The position numbers and the translations under genes are program-made. DNA of 64,000 nt from assembly GCA_029891345.1 (NCBI GenBank), contig CM057000.1, forward strand, positions 131,037,663-131,101,662, read 5' to 3'. The DNA comes from Dryococelus australis. Its lineage: Eukaryota > Arthropoda > Insecta > Phasmatodea > Phasmatidae. The notes under the pieces are model-generated. The model was not told the DNA's origin. It did no database searches and saw only the letters and a list, made by a program, of their open reading frames with translations. This document shows positions 34,786 to 46,557 of this stretch, in pieces; position 1 is the stretch's first letter, and each line of letters starts with the position of its first letter.

Positions 34786-36011
34786 ACTCCCTTAAGCGTG
34801 TTTTGTGTTTCATAATCTTTATTGTGGTTTTGTATGATTCATAAGTCAGCACCCCAGCGTATGAACCTTTGATGCAGAGAATAAACTGAAGGATTACTAT
34901 TTGCTTTGAAGTGCTGTTCTAATTCATAGAGGGATGAAAACACCTAAAATATTAATATGATTTTATTGATTACTTTGCCACGACACCTGCCAGGCTTCTA
35001 CTGCAAGGACCATAACTAAATACTGCCGCCAGAAAAGTGGTGGTAGACACGTGTTTTAAAAAATAAACACCGGCCCAGTAAAGACAATAGTAAGGAGGGT
35101 TTGAATATTTGGGTAGCGTTGTCTCACAAATTGTAAGTATAGAATGCATAAAAGTTAACCATGAAATCATATCAAGTAAGCCTTTTGAATATTCAAATGT
35201 CAGGTATGAATCCAAGCTTACCCACTTGAATAGTCTTTACAAGTACACATTAAGGTAGGTATGTACACACAGTATATACTGACTATTTGGACAAAGCCTT
35301 ACGTGGCACCGTGACATTTCTAGAAACCTACATGTAGTTATATAACGCTAGTTTTTGTTATAATATGTATAAAACAACTGTGACAATATATAATAAGGAA
35401 GTTTTTAATAAGATGGTAACGGAAAATCAGAAGCTCCCACCCCCCTCCCTTTCCATTTCCAACGTTATAGTAAACACACTAGTAACTCTTGACGATAAAA
35501 GCGATAGAATCATGTGCATACGTTTTTTTTTTTAAATTGCTCATTAAACACTCAACCAGCAGTACGTATTTTGTTTACGTTTCACCGCTAGATAATGCTA
35601 AATAATTAAAACAATGAACCAGCAGTACGTATTTTGTTTACGTTTCACCGCTAGATAATGCTAAATAATTAAAACACTGAACCAGCAGTACGTATTTTGT
35701 TTACGTTTCACCGCTAGATAATGCTAAATAATTAAAACTTGACGGTAGTTTTTAAAAAAAGTGCCACTATTTACAACTAAAATGCTAAATTATCCTAACT
35801 CCAATGCTCTAAACTTCATCTTAAAGCGTTTAAAGGGGGATATTTAAACGCCATCGTGAATTTATTAATTTCTTGTCATTACTTATATTTGAGAATAATT
35901 TTTGTAAAATGACTTTGTTAGGACATACAACTTCTATATTTTAATAATATTTTAGATGCGATTATCTTTTGACTTCTTGTACTATCATTTCAGTTGTCAT
36001 TCTCAGAAGGT
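34786..36011. other. AT-rich stretch with a small tandem repeat
   Basis: Contains the 63-bp tandem repeat listed separately. No gene recognised; the 81-residue frame at 34970-35215 has no known domain. Confidence 0.4.
35555..35738. repeat. 63-bp unit in three tandem copies
   Basis: ACCAGCAGTACGTATTTTGT starts at 35555, 35618 and 35681. Each unit ends CTAAATAATTAAAAC. The copies are almost identical; the last is cut just short of a full unit. Confidence 0.92.
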
Positions 36012-36103
36012 AATGATATGGCGGATAAATACAAAATGAGTATACTATCAGATCTTAATCAGGGCTTTCAGAAAGTTTTCACTTTACTATGAACAGACTC
36101 TGC
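36012..36103 (-). mobile_element. MITE family A, terminal fragment
   Basis: AGATCTTAATCAGGGCTTTC followed by AGAAAGTTTTCACTTTACTA and TGAACAGA is the left end of family A in reverse. The inner part fades before 36012. Confidence 0.6.
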
Positions 36104-36468
36104 AGTTTTTCAATCAAAATAAGTGATATTCTATGCCTTTTCGAAGAAGGAACTTCAATAATGGACGCTTCTGACTCTCCGCCTTGATAGAAGAATATAT
36201 AATTATGATGTCGCTGGTATTCACATACAATTGAAGCGGGTTTCCTTTATATGACGAGCTATTTTAACCTTTAAGTTTTATGATGACCTTAACTATCGTA
36301 TCTAGTCTCCCTTCGAAATACAAAAGCGTAAATTAATTTTTTAATGCCTCTCATTATCATGCGTTGTCAAAAGCTTTACAATTCCTTATAAACGCTTTTA
36401 GTATGCATGCAATGTTTGGCTTTGAAGAAGGTCTGTTCTAAATTGTGCGTCCAGTGTTCCTGGGAATT

Positions 36469-37141
36469 ACGTTCACTAACGTAAAGTCAGCACAGTATGG
36501 TGCCAGGCCGCCTAGGTAGGCCGCCGAACGGTGTGTACTGCTCCAGCACAAAACATTTTATTAAAAAACCGTCCAACGTGTCTGAGTGAGGTCTGCTTAC
36601 GAATAGCATTTAAGAAACGTTACGCGTCTGTATATATTTTCCAGTTCCTCCATTTCTCTCTAAAGCATGTTTTTGTGATTGTGAAAATGGATCGAACGGG
36701 TGTTTTCACGGTTATTTTTAGGTATGAAAATTCCGGTACAAAATATTAAAAAAGAAATAGAGAAGCGCACCAAACCTTTACTTCTATTATTACGGCACAA
36801 AATGGTAGGGTGTCCGCTGAAAGTCTCATAGAGGCGCGTTAATGATGGCAAGACAGCATGCAAGTTCAATGCCTCGCGCGTAAAGGCGATTAGAGAGTTG
36901 ATGCGCATGTCTCGGTCGCCCCTAGCGCTCCCACGTTTTTAGGCCTCAGACGAGCGAAATTCATTCGACCAGGAGGTTACCTTTAAAGCCCCGATTAAGA
37001 TCTACTTGTATGCGTATTGTGTATCCTCCCGCAATTTGTAAAATTAACATTGCTATGGTTCTTATGAGTTTATTCATGCGTCGGTCCAGTGGAAACTTGA
37101 AATTATCAGAGCAGTAAATATGTTACATGTGTGCTTATTCA
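36469..37141 (+). mobile_element. MITE family A copy split by element H and, further in, by B plus Polinton
   Basis: The terminus GTTCACTAACGTAAAGTCAG then CAC (36469-36491) is followed by element H. A resumes at about 36978 (TTTAAAGCCCCGATTAAGAT) and runs to ACATGTGTGCTTATTC near 37138. At that point a family B terminus begins. Sequence like the next part of A (TATTCACTTAAGTATT) appears only at 59446, beyond B and the Polinton. The A copy is therefore older than everything inside it. Confidence 0.65.
36495..36966 (+). repeat. Dispersed repeat family H, copy 1
   Basis: Starts near GGCCGCCTAGGTAGGCCGCC and ends near CGAGCGAAATTCATTCGACC. About 85-90% like 62085-62550 by eye. Shared landmarks include CAACGTGTCTGAGTGAGGTC and TCTCTCTAAAGCATGTTTTT. 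It interrupts a family A terminus. The 72- and 82-residue frames here are not preserved in the second copy. Confidence 0.7.
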
Positions 37142-37152
37142 TATAGGCTGTT
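37142..37152 (+). mobile_element. MITE family B tip, left of the Polinton
   Basis: TATAGGCTGTT is the outermost part of the B/A terminus. The rest of the same terminus (CTCACGGTAAAGTGAGCAG) follows the Polinton at 59210, so this B copy was split a few bases into its terminus. Confidence 0.6.
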
Positions 37153-37158
37153 AGTAGT

Positions 37159-39190
37159 AGGGGCGGGCCGGTTCTACTTCACCTGGTATTATTTGGGATT
37201 AATTTTATGGATTATCGATTTTATTGATTGGGTTGATCCATAATCCGATCAAGAAATTTAACCCGCTCAGAAAATTCCGAAGTTAATCCGATTGAATTTT
37301 TTTTTATTAATCCTTACTCCGATCGATTTTTAATACTCATCGGATAAAATGGTATTTTGATTTTATTGATTGATCCAATTAATTGGTTTGAATTAACCAA
37401 TCAAAATTGTTGTGTGATAAATGTATAGTTGTACTTTATTTTTTCTTTCTTTCTTTTTGGGTGAGGAGCAGCTGTCGTACATCCTCACCCTTGGAACGCT
37501 GGCCCTCGATGAGGTGTGACGTGTTAGGGACATGGTATATATATATATGTGTGTGGTGAGTTTAGTGCAAAAGTAGCATAAGTGTAAATTTTGTGTCTCG
37601 TAGACTGTGGTGGGAGATAGGCGACTTCGAAAGACGCAAGTTACGTGCTGTGTGTTAGTAATGACAAACAATTAAATAGACGATGACTGTTTCCGAATGC
37701 AATTAAACGTTACAAGCGAGAGAAAAAATTTCAGAGTGTTTAAACGAGTTCTACTTATGAATAAATTACACGAAGGACTCTTCGAATCGCAAATTTCAAA
37801 TGTACACAAGTACGTGAATAACCTGGTGTCGACAAGTGCTAACTCAAAAAACGATCACAATTAAGTAACTCTCCAGGTGTTTTAAAATGAATGATTTAAA
37901 TAAATAACAAAGCAAAAAAAGTCCCTATAAATTAAACGACAGTCTTCCTAAACACAAGATATATGCTCAATGTGACACAATTTGATGCCTCTTGCACATA
38001 ACTGACAATATTTTAAAACACGTCCATCTGCCTGTGAGACTGGTGAGGAACTTTTCAAATGGAATCCACATGTTAGAAGAAATTAATTTATTAACACACC
38101 TAAAAAAGAAAACATTTAATATACATCCATTCTCTCTGGAGGTCGATGCAGCAATTACTTGGATATAGCACTTGTGTCAACTTATAAGCTGTATTGAGAG
38201 CAAACATAGCCTGCATTTTATTATAGACTGAGGTGAAACATCCCTGAAATTTTAATGTAAATACAAAACGAATGTTTCCGAATAAATTAAACTGTTAACT
38301 AACACAAGTACATGAAGATGACTAAACACGTAATGTAATCACCCAAAGAGCTACCCAAAACACATCCATCCACCTCGGAGGCTGGTGAATGAATGACTGG
38401 ATTGTATGACGTGCACCGGCTTAAAAGCCATTATACACGTGGAGCGCAGCCGAGTTTAAATTTACGACTGACAAAATCTATTTCCCTACCAAGCAACTAT
38501 TAACAACTTGATAACACTATTCGTCCTACAACAGACAAGGAAACAATAGTCTTTTTTTTAAATGTACCCAGATTTTTAATGTGAGTTTCACTATTGTAAG
38601 AATAATTCACTTTTAACACAATTGTTTTCTGTTGAAGCATAAGGAGAGTCGAATGACTTAATCCAGTACACCTTATATAAACGACTATATTATATTTTAG
38701 ATTATTAAAAATAACGGACGTACTACAAAGAATTTTTCCGTTTACTCCGGGAAATCCACTGTTCTAGTTACCAAAACAACAGTTGAAAATCATACCAGGT
38801 ATCACATACAGATCTCAGAAGCGGGGTTTACACGAATATAATTTATTCCCGATAAAATATTTTGTTCCTCGATAAATTAAATAAAACTTAGAAAAAATGT
38901 TTTATATTAAAACAAAAATCTCTTAACGAGAATCGCGGCTAGCACTCTCCGAAGCCCGCTGCCCGCCATGCCTGGTAATGTTCAGTGTTGCATCATGAAC
39001 ACTGCCACACCCGGTGAAGTCAAGAGAGCTAGTTTACACGTGTCTTCTGGCCAAGTTTTTGCGAAGAACTAAGATGGCACCAGCCTGCGAGAACTTTATC
39101 ATGTAGGTGGTGCTCTCACCCATCCCTTGTCCAGACCATGTCTTTGTGCTAAAAGACAGTTTCTATCCTAGGTCATGCAACAACATCCCA
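37159..39190 (+). repeat. Polinton left terminal inverted repeat
   Basis: Inverted match to 57160-59201. From about 37590 to 38663 the arms are about 97% identical by eye. The outer 430 bases and the inner part beyond 38670 are much more diverged (roughly 65-80%). Weak similarity may continue to about 39600. Short frames within it (37393-37671, 39107-39482) show no domain and are not conserved between the arms as proteins. Confidence 0.9.
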
Positions 39191-42100
39191 GAGGGTGTTT
39201 TTTGGCGATGTGTCCCCCTCGCCATACATCAAAGTGATCGGTTTTCTGCTGACTGGAGTCCTGCTCTCTCCAAGGTCACGCATCCTCACTGTCGATTCAA
39301 GACCACCAACCCCTAACCTCCTCCCTTCACAACCAACCCAGATCGTGTCTTTTGTCCAACAACTTTGGGGACTCTCCACCTGCCAGTCACCCCTCAAAGC
39401 ACCAAGTTGGGCTTTTCCAAATCATTTATTTGTTTGCAAAAACTACACAATACCCATGAATTGTGGACTCTCCCGAAAATAAGCCCTGTCCAGTTCTGTG
39501 ATATAAGTACTTATTTCCCCTGAACTCTCCTTCCCCTCACTCGCCATACGTGGAGCTGGTCAACAGCCTTCAAAACTTTGTGGCAGGGAATGTTCGAAAA
39601 ATTCGCACATTTTGGGTCTAAAGTGTCTGAACATTTGCAGCAAGTGAATATATTTTAACAACTCCCAATATTTAATTATTGCACATAATTTGTGAGAAAA
39701 TGTATGAATACTACCTAATAATGATCTAGGAAAACAACTCGAATGAATAATCCATATAAATTTTTCACAAAATCAATAAATGTACAAATACTTACCAAAC
39801 AATTTGAATGAAACACTCAACACACTTCGTCGAAGAAAAACGATGCAATCAGTACTAAGTTACTTAACACAAACACAGTTTATCGATCCTAAATAATATT
39901 AACAAAACACTGCCGAAAACATATCACAGAGAATGTTTAAAAAAAAATCTCATAGCGAATACATGTGGACTAGCTTCGGAAATCCACATTTAGGAATCCT
40001 AGCAGAATAATGCATGGATTAAATAAAAAATAATCGACATGCGCCACTTCAAAATAACAGAAAATATTTCTATACTATAAGCTATCGCAATAAAATCTTA
40101 GTGAATCCCATAGTTAACACTAGTAGAGAAACTGAATTCAAATATTAATCAATGATTATTTAAAAAGAAATAAATTTATTAACACACACAAAAATATTCT
40201 ACCTCCTATCATATTTTATGATACGAATGTTAAATACGCTAAGAATGGAAATATTTCGAAAAATACTGCTATGAAGACTGTAAGTGAGGTGTGATCCCTG
40301 ACCAGATGGATGAAGACAGCACCTAGCAAGTGTTGTGGGTTGTCGTCGCAGCTAGGTGAAGCACGTGTTCAGTGCGAATGCATAAACAGGATAGGTGACC
40401 GCTGAAGGCTGGTGTAACATTGTCAGTTTTTCTATCCTGTAACAGAGCATTAGCTGATGAGGGACGACCTCACTCCTTTGTCAAGGGGAATGCAACACCT
40501 TGGCAAACTGCCTTCAAGTAACCAGCCTGTCTCGCTCGGAACAAGGACTGGTAGCAATGCTTTAGTTTTATACATATCCCAGCTGTAGGAATCCTGCCAG
40601 CTTCACACAAAGTGACAAACACAAAATTAACTGATTTACACAATAGAGGCACATATTGAGTAAATGCTATTTCTATGTGTTTTAATTATCTCGTGAAAAT
40701 CGTCAGTGTTTGTTAATACCCAATAACTGTATTCTACATTTGTATTTAAAACTCATATATTATAAGGAAATTATTTATTTCATCTTGTTTTCTGTTAAGA
40801 CATGAAATTGTTTACGCATTGCGAATCTCTTTAATCTTTACCGTGTTAAATATTAATGATTTCGCTTTTTTTAGGTGATATTCATGCAAACTGATTTCAC
40901 AGTGAAATAGTATTGTTTGTTGTTATGGAAAGCACTCAAAGTGATTCGCTAATTGTTGCGAACATACACACACTCGTTAAACCAGCTTAAGTAAAAAAGT
41001 ATGTATTCAGGTCAATTAACCAGGTAATTTTGGTTTTGTTATGTTGATATGTGTTTTTCAAAGTTTCAAGATATATGTGTAAAAATAGGTAACACCCACA
41101 AATAAATAAATGTTCTTCGCATAAACAAACTGCAAAGCTACAACCCCTGGTGGATAAAGTAAAACATTTTATTTTATTTTAGCGAAAACATTTACTCACT
41201 CATTTATCTAAGAAATATATGTGAAAAATTTCCAGATCTACAGTTTGGAGATAAATGAAATAAACATTCACTTTGAAATACACTTTTAATATATCCCATT
41301 TTCCCAACAAACACAATATTTATTTACATATACAAAAACACATTCTTCTTAAAAATATTAATTTATATACAGTAAAACACTCAATCTTCTTTTCTGGGAA
41401 CAAGGTTGTTAATATTTGGCTGATGTTTCGGGAAGATGAACTCATTACCTTCAAATCTGTGGGAAGATGTCATTCACAGCGGATTCTAGATGAGGCATTG
41501 GTTGTTAGAATTTCAGATTAGTTATTTTAAGACATTATCTGTCAGTTGATTGGTTCACTCTTGATATGGCTGCCAGTTTAATTGACTTGTAGATGGTACT
41601 ATGTCATTTAACTACCCCATTAGTGGTATTGCATATACCAGAGTAGACAGGAATTCTAAAATATCGCCAGGGATTACACCAGCCGACTGAATGAAGTGCT
41701 GAATGAAACGCTGAAATACAATAAGTGTAAAGTTTATGGAGGAAATTTGACATACTCATCATACTGACATGAGGCAAGGCTCGCAGTTCAGAGGCTCTAC
41801 ACATACTCTGGGATTCATGGAACAGGGCAAATTTACGGATTTCCAAATGTATTAAAACCTTGAAACAAATTTTTCTAATCTATACATTTAGCAAGGGAAG
41901 AGATTTTCGCTGATCTCTAATCTTGTGTCACAAGAGCAGATGCGGGTGAAACAAGGCAAGAAATGAAGCAGCATCGGATTGTAAGCATTTTATCGCTAAT
42001 AAAATTGAATTACTTAGTATATTTACCACCAGCCGTGAACAGCTGGTATTGGGAGATATGTACATTAATTTTTTATATCAGTTGTAAAGTCCACCTGCTT

Positions 42101-43350
42101 CTTTGAGCACTGAATTCTCCAAGTCTAATTGTTAAGTAAGGCACTATGTTATTATCATAAATTTCACCAACATTGGATGAGTGTAGGACAAGGAGGGAAT
42201 TACTTTTAAATAGAAGGTTTGTGTAACATCTTCATCTGCTGTGAGAGATTTCAAATACTTACACATTACTGTTATACTAATTCTAATATGCCGGGGTGAT
42301 GTTTCAGTTAAATCTATCGGAATTTGGCACCTCTGGAAAAAACTAGAACAGTTTACGTTACTGTTAAGCCTATCGTTAACCATCTGTGCATCAGTTAGCC
42401 TGCCAGTGATCATGCTAACTAGTGTCTTGTATATGAGATTGGATGACGAACTTTTTACTGAAGCTGGAGAGTTGGAAATCAAATTACTTTTCATCCCTGA
42501 ATTTACACATCTACTTTTTAAGGTAACTCAGTGGGTGGAGCTGTAAATATTACCTGTATTGCAGTAGGTAGACTATGTGGAGCACATGGACTATGTGGAG
42601 CAGAATGTGGACAGATTGAGGAGCAGATTACAGATTGTGGAGTTGGAGAACCAGTGTTGCAATTTTTACAATGCCTATTTAAAGCATCACTCCGAGGAAA
42701 TTGTTTCTGGCAGATATATCACTGGAACTGTTATCTTAAAGATTTCATTCCACAGCTCATTCTTTCATGTCATTGAAAGTTCCACAGAACTGTAAATTCT
42801 TTACTGCAGAAGTAACACAGCAAAAACATTATTACTTCTGTACTGTTCCAAGACTATAATTACACTGCAAGGCATACACCATTTACAAGTAGTTATAGGC
42901 AATTCCAGGAAGCAATTCAAGTATATTATTCGTTTTAAACACAATACATATGAATTACATAATTTTAACAGAGGTTTATGTATTAAATCGCGTTCAAAAT
43001 TACTAAAGGTTTGTTTAATCACTATCCCCCACACAAACCTTTATGTGCAAACACATTATGTTTAATTGTTAAATACACAAACACAAAGTTTATGTAACAT
43101 TTGATTGTCAGAATATGGAAATATTACAATTCATGCATTTGTAAAGTTAGTAAAACAGAAGAAAAAGTTTCAAACCATTTATTTCATTACATTTTTGTTA
43201 CATTTACTTACAGAATATGTTTTCTCATCACTGTGTGTTTACAAAAACAATTTTTACATCATATCTTTTCCATTCTTTTCTTGGCAATACTTATAGTATT
43301 TTCAACTGTTTAATTGTTATAAATTTTTCGTGTATTTGGGTGCATGTAAT
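39191..43350. other. Polinton left interior, no recognisable gene
   Basis: In many Polintons the family B DNA polymerase lies at the end opposite the integrase, which here would be this stretch. I found neither its SLYPS-type nor its DTDS-type motif. Frames of 80-116 residues at 41273-41521, 41604-41846, 42144-42546 and 42531-42795 have no domain I know. The plus frame at 42577-42795 (YVEQNVDRLRSRLQIVELEN) could form a short coiled coil, but it has no partner or homologue I can name. The polymerase gene has probably been deleted or eroded beyond recognition. Confidence 0.45.
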
Positions 43351-43351
43351 A

Positions 43352-44330
43352 TTATACATTCTGGAAAACAAGTAAAATTTCATAAAAGTGCGAATACACT
43401 TCTTTAATGATCGCTGGTAGACTTGTATTCAAACACATATGGTATGAAGGACATTTTTTCATATCTGGACTAGATATTAAATCATTACATTTTTCACCCT
43501 CTAAGTGACCTTCGCAATTTTTGAAATGAAACATCCCATCACATATCTCTCCAAAATGATGTATTATTACATTAGATAAACATGAGTAATTCACACTTGA
43601 GTTTCCAGGGGTGACAGAAACATAAATACCAATTGGGTAGAAGAAAGACATGTTTACAGTAGGAACATCACATAGATACCAGAACTATTTCTTTACAAAA
43701 CAAACTCTAAATGGTTGACTCCAACATGCTAATAACTTGCTAATATTCCATTTACACTTCGATTTCTGTATGCAAGAACAGGTGATTTCATTGTCTTGTT
43801 GATCCATCTTTATGAACTAGAGGATTACATACAACCAATTACTTTTTATAGTGAAGTTCCCTCATTAGTCCTCTCATCCCAAATAATGCCATATCACTTG
43901 AACAATATCCACAGGTGATTCAAGAGGAGAATAATCATAGACTGTTTCACCCCAGTCAGACATCATTGCCCAAGTTAAAATTAATTTAGAGTTTTCCTCT
44001 GCAGAGAAAAATGTTGAATTAGATCCATATGTTTTATGTGATTGTTTGAACGATGGGCACTTGTTATTCTTTTTGAACATATATTAATTTCCCATTATAC
44101 ACACATTATAAAATGTGTTTTCACTCGACTCCATCTATGTATATTTCACAATTATTTAGGTAATGTTTGCAAATATCTTCAATATTCTCATACTCCATAC
44201 ATCCACTCTTCCATTTTAAACCTTGGTGATGGTTAGTAACCCGTCTATTAGTTTTCATATATTTGGGAGTTAGATATTTCCAGTCAAATGGTGCTTTAAA
44301 GCTGAATGCAGTTGTATTTTCTTCCATATC
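43352..44330 (-). pseudogene. Polinton accessory protein downstream of the capsid gene, broken
   Basis: The best piece (44121-44327, minus) begins with a Met and contains the strings FKAPFDWKYLTPKY and TNHHQGLKWKSGCMEY. I associate this combination (a hydrophobic-acidic start, then an HHGL.W..G segment) with a conserved Polinton protein encoded beside the major capsid gene; its function is unknown to me. Pieces in other frames follow leftward: CPSFKQS at 43874-44080 and a Cys-rich stretch (CEGHLEGEKC) at 43352-43651. At least two frame changes separate them. The assignment rests on gene position and a remembered pattern, so it is tentative. Confidence 0.45.
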
Positions 44331-44428
44331 AGTAATAGCTAATTCTTAAATTATATATTTTTTTTCTGCAGACTGAATTCCTTGTACATTGCAAAACATC
44401 TTGTAGCTGTGGCTCATCGCCTACTGAC

Positions 44429-45750
44429 TCAATTCATTATCTTCACCAACTTACCTCTTACATTATATCCTAGTAAACTATAGTGAATTATCAGAGCATA
44501 AGCTTGTGTATTTGCTGGAATAGGTGTATTTGCAATAATTTCAATTTGTGAATCAATTATGCCATTGGTAATTCTGTCATCTTGTTTGCATATATCAAAT
44601 ACAAACAATGTTCCTTTGGTTTCGAATGATTCGGGTTCTAGAATCAGTGTCCTGATTTTGTTATAATACATTTCCTGAAACTTTGAGTACATGTTCTAGA
44701 AAATAAGGAATGCCCCATTTTCAAAGTTCAAATTTTAACCCATATAGGGGTAAGCTTGACTATTTAGATACAGAAAAATATTTTTCACATCACAATTATC
44801 GAATATGGATCCATCAGCTTTTTAATTGTTTTGTTGGAATGTTTGAAAACAAATAATCAATAAATCGTGGTTTCGCAGATGAAAAGCTTGATTTCACATT
44901 CCAAATTACTTTTTGTGATGTCTGTAGCATTGGAAATGTCTCCAAAGTTCATGATCTGAATGCACTGTCTAAATTCTTCCCTTTTTCGATAAATTTTAAA
45001 AACTTTACATGTTCATTTGTGTTAATTTCAATGTGTGGCATTAACCATTCAACAGTGTGTAATTCAAATGTTACACCTTCCTCATTATTAGCTGTATCAT
45101 ATATGACTTTCAAATGGGTATTACCAAATAGAAAAACTAATTCTCATTTAACATTTAATATTACATGTTTATAATCCTCAGCAAAGCCCAAAACCATACT
45201 TAATGGTATAACAACTATGTATTTTCCACCTGTGTGTATTTGAAGTGCATAATTATTTGCATTGCTCCACCCAGCCATAAGCGTTGTATAAAGTTCATTT
45301 ACAGTTCCCAAAAGATAGTTCTTTATCATGGAAGTAATTCCAACATCTCAAGTTTGATCAATTTTCAACACCATTGAGCAGATATGAAATTCAATCGATT
45401 GAATTAAGTATTCTCTAAGTATCCTGTAGTTACTGGATTAATTGCATCAGCTGTCTTTTTAATAGTTTCTCTAAACCTTAAACTTTATTTCGACAGTAAT
45501 GTGTAAATATCATCATTTTGTATAGCAATCCTTATTTCCTATGTAAATGTACACAGACCTGCAGGAAATAGTTCATACACATGTATTTCTATGTTGGCAA
45601 TTGCATCTTAATAACTGATCGGTTCTTCAACAAGTACTTCATTCATTTCTATTAAAAGTATATCATAACTCTATTAAATACAATTTGTTGCCTCGTGTTA
45701 ACTTCACAGGTAACTTATTTGAAGTGAGCATTTTATGTTTGTGTTTACGT
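44429..45750 (-). pseudogene. MCP: Polinton major capsid protein (double jelly-roll), broken
   Basis: Several minus-strand pieces in changing frames line up in the order expected for a Polinton major capsid protein. At 45144-45329: YIVVIPLSMVLGFAEDYKHV, a hallmark of the first jelly roll region. Around 44900-45050: pieces including AFRSWTLETFPML and IWNVKSSF, a hallmark of the second. The C-terminal piece at 44429-44692 has GTLFVFDICKQ and PANTQAYALIIHYSLLGY. In active elements this protein would form the icosahedral shell. Stops and frameshifts between the pieces, and loss of most of the N-terminal region (45330-45750), mean no full product can be made. It lies downstream of the minor capsid-type gene on the same strand. 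Confidence 0.82.
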
Positions 45751-45879
45751 CCTTATATGCTTCCTTTCTTCGAAATATGTTCCTTAGTGAGATATTTCTT
45801 AAAATAACTGCCTACTTTATATCCGTATTGGGTATTATACACAATACCCATTATGATTGTAATAAACACGGAATGCAGC

Positions 45880-46490
45880 AGTTTATATTGTTTTTTTTAA
45901 TGTAAATGGAATGCAATTTCTTTGTTTCTTAAATTATAATCAGTTTACTGTCTTGATTGACAATTGTAACAACTATTTCATCGACATGATTAACTATTAC
46001 TGGCAGATATATCAAAGTATATGGTTTTTCAATTATTTTTTATCCTGGAGCCACTGCACACATGAATTCATGTATTATATTTGTTGGTTTTCCATTCAAA
46101 TATGAACCGCCTACAATGTTAACATTTATACAACATACATTTAACTATAACATATTAACCTGTTCTGACAATTCGAGAAATTAATTAGCAGGATACACTC
46201 TCTGTTCATAACCTAACATATTTGCAATTAAATTGTCTTCTGAGAAATCGATATCGATGTCAGTATACATCGCACAAGTCAATGTATTTGGATTTCCACG
46301 TAATCGGAAATGTACATGTTCAGGTAATGCCGCTTTAATGAATATTTCTAAGTCATCCAACTCATAAAATCCTACTGGTATCCCAATCTTGTAGGTTTTT
46401 TCACCAATGTTAGCCATAAATGATTGGTTATGCATATCAGTGTTTAATATGCTGTTGTAAGTAATTAATTTGATTAGACTTATTTACCAT
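45880..46490 (-). pseudogene. Polinton minor capsid-type (penton-like) protein, broken
   Basis: The open piece at 46181-46435 contains TYKIGIPVGFYELDDLEIFI and, after about 20 residues, LRGNPNTLTCAMY, then IDIDFSEDNLIANMLGY. After a stop and a gap, a second piece has GKPTNIIHEFMCAVAPG and YTLIYLPVIVNHVDEIVVTI. Both patterns belong to a protein conserved in Polintons and encoded next to the major capsid gene. I believe it is the single jelly-roll minor capsid protein that forms vertices, but the exact name is uncertain. In-frame stops after VYPAN and after SKLI break it. The pogo-like insertion begins about 70 bases beyond its N-terminal side. Confidence 0.68.
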
Positions 46491-46557
46491 TCTCCATCTA
46501 ACTCCAACACAGGGAAATATACTGCACACAATTGCGATGAATTTCCACTTAATAGGG

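Noticed and set aside
34317-34852. Repeat proteins of 17-residue units on both strands
   Set aside because: The 51-bp unit is a multiple of three, so three frames stay open automatically. The sequence is an expanded MITE segment.
42144-42795. Host exon or Polinton gene on either strand
   Set aside because: Frames of 70-116 residues overlap on both strands without a recognised motif; insufficient support.
39191-43350. Family B DNA polymerase of the Polinton
   Set aside because: Looked for SLYPS-type and DTDS-type motifs in the visible frames and found none.
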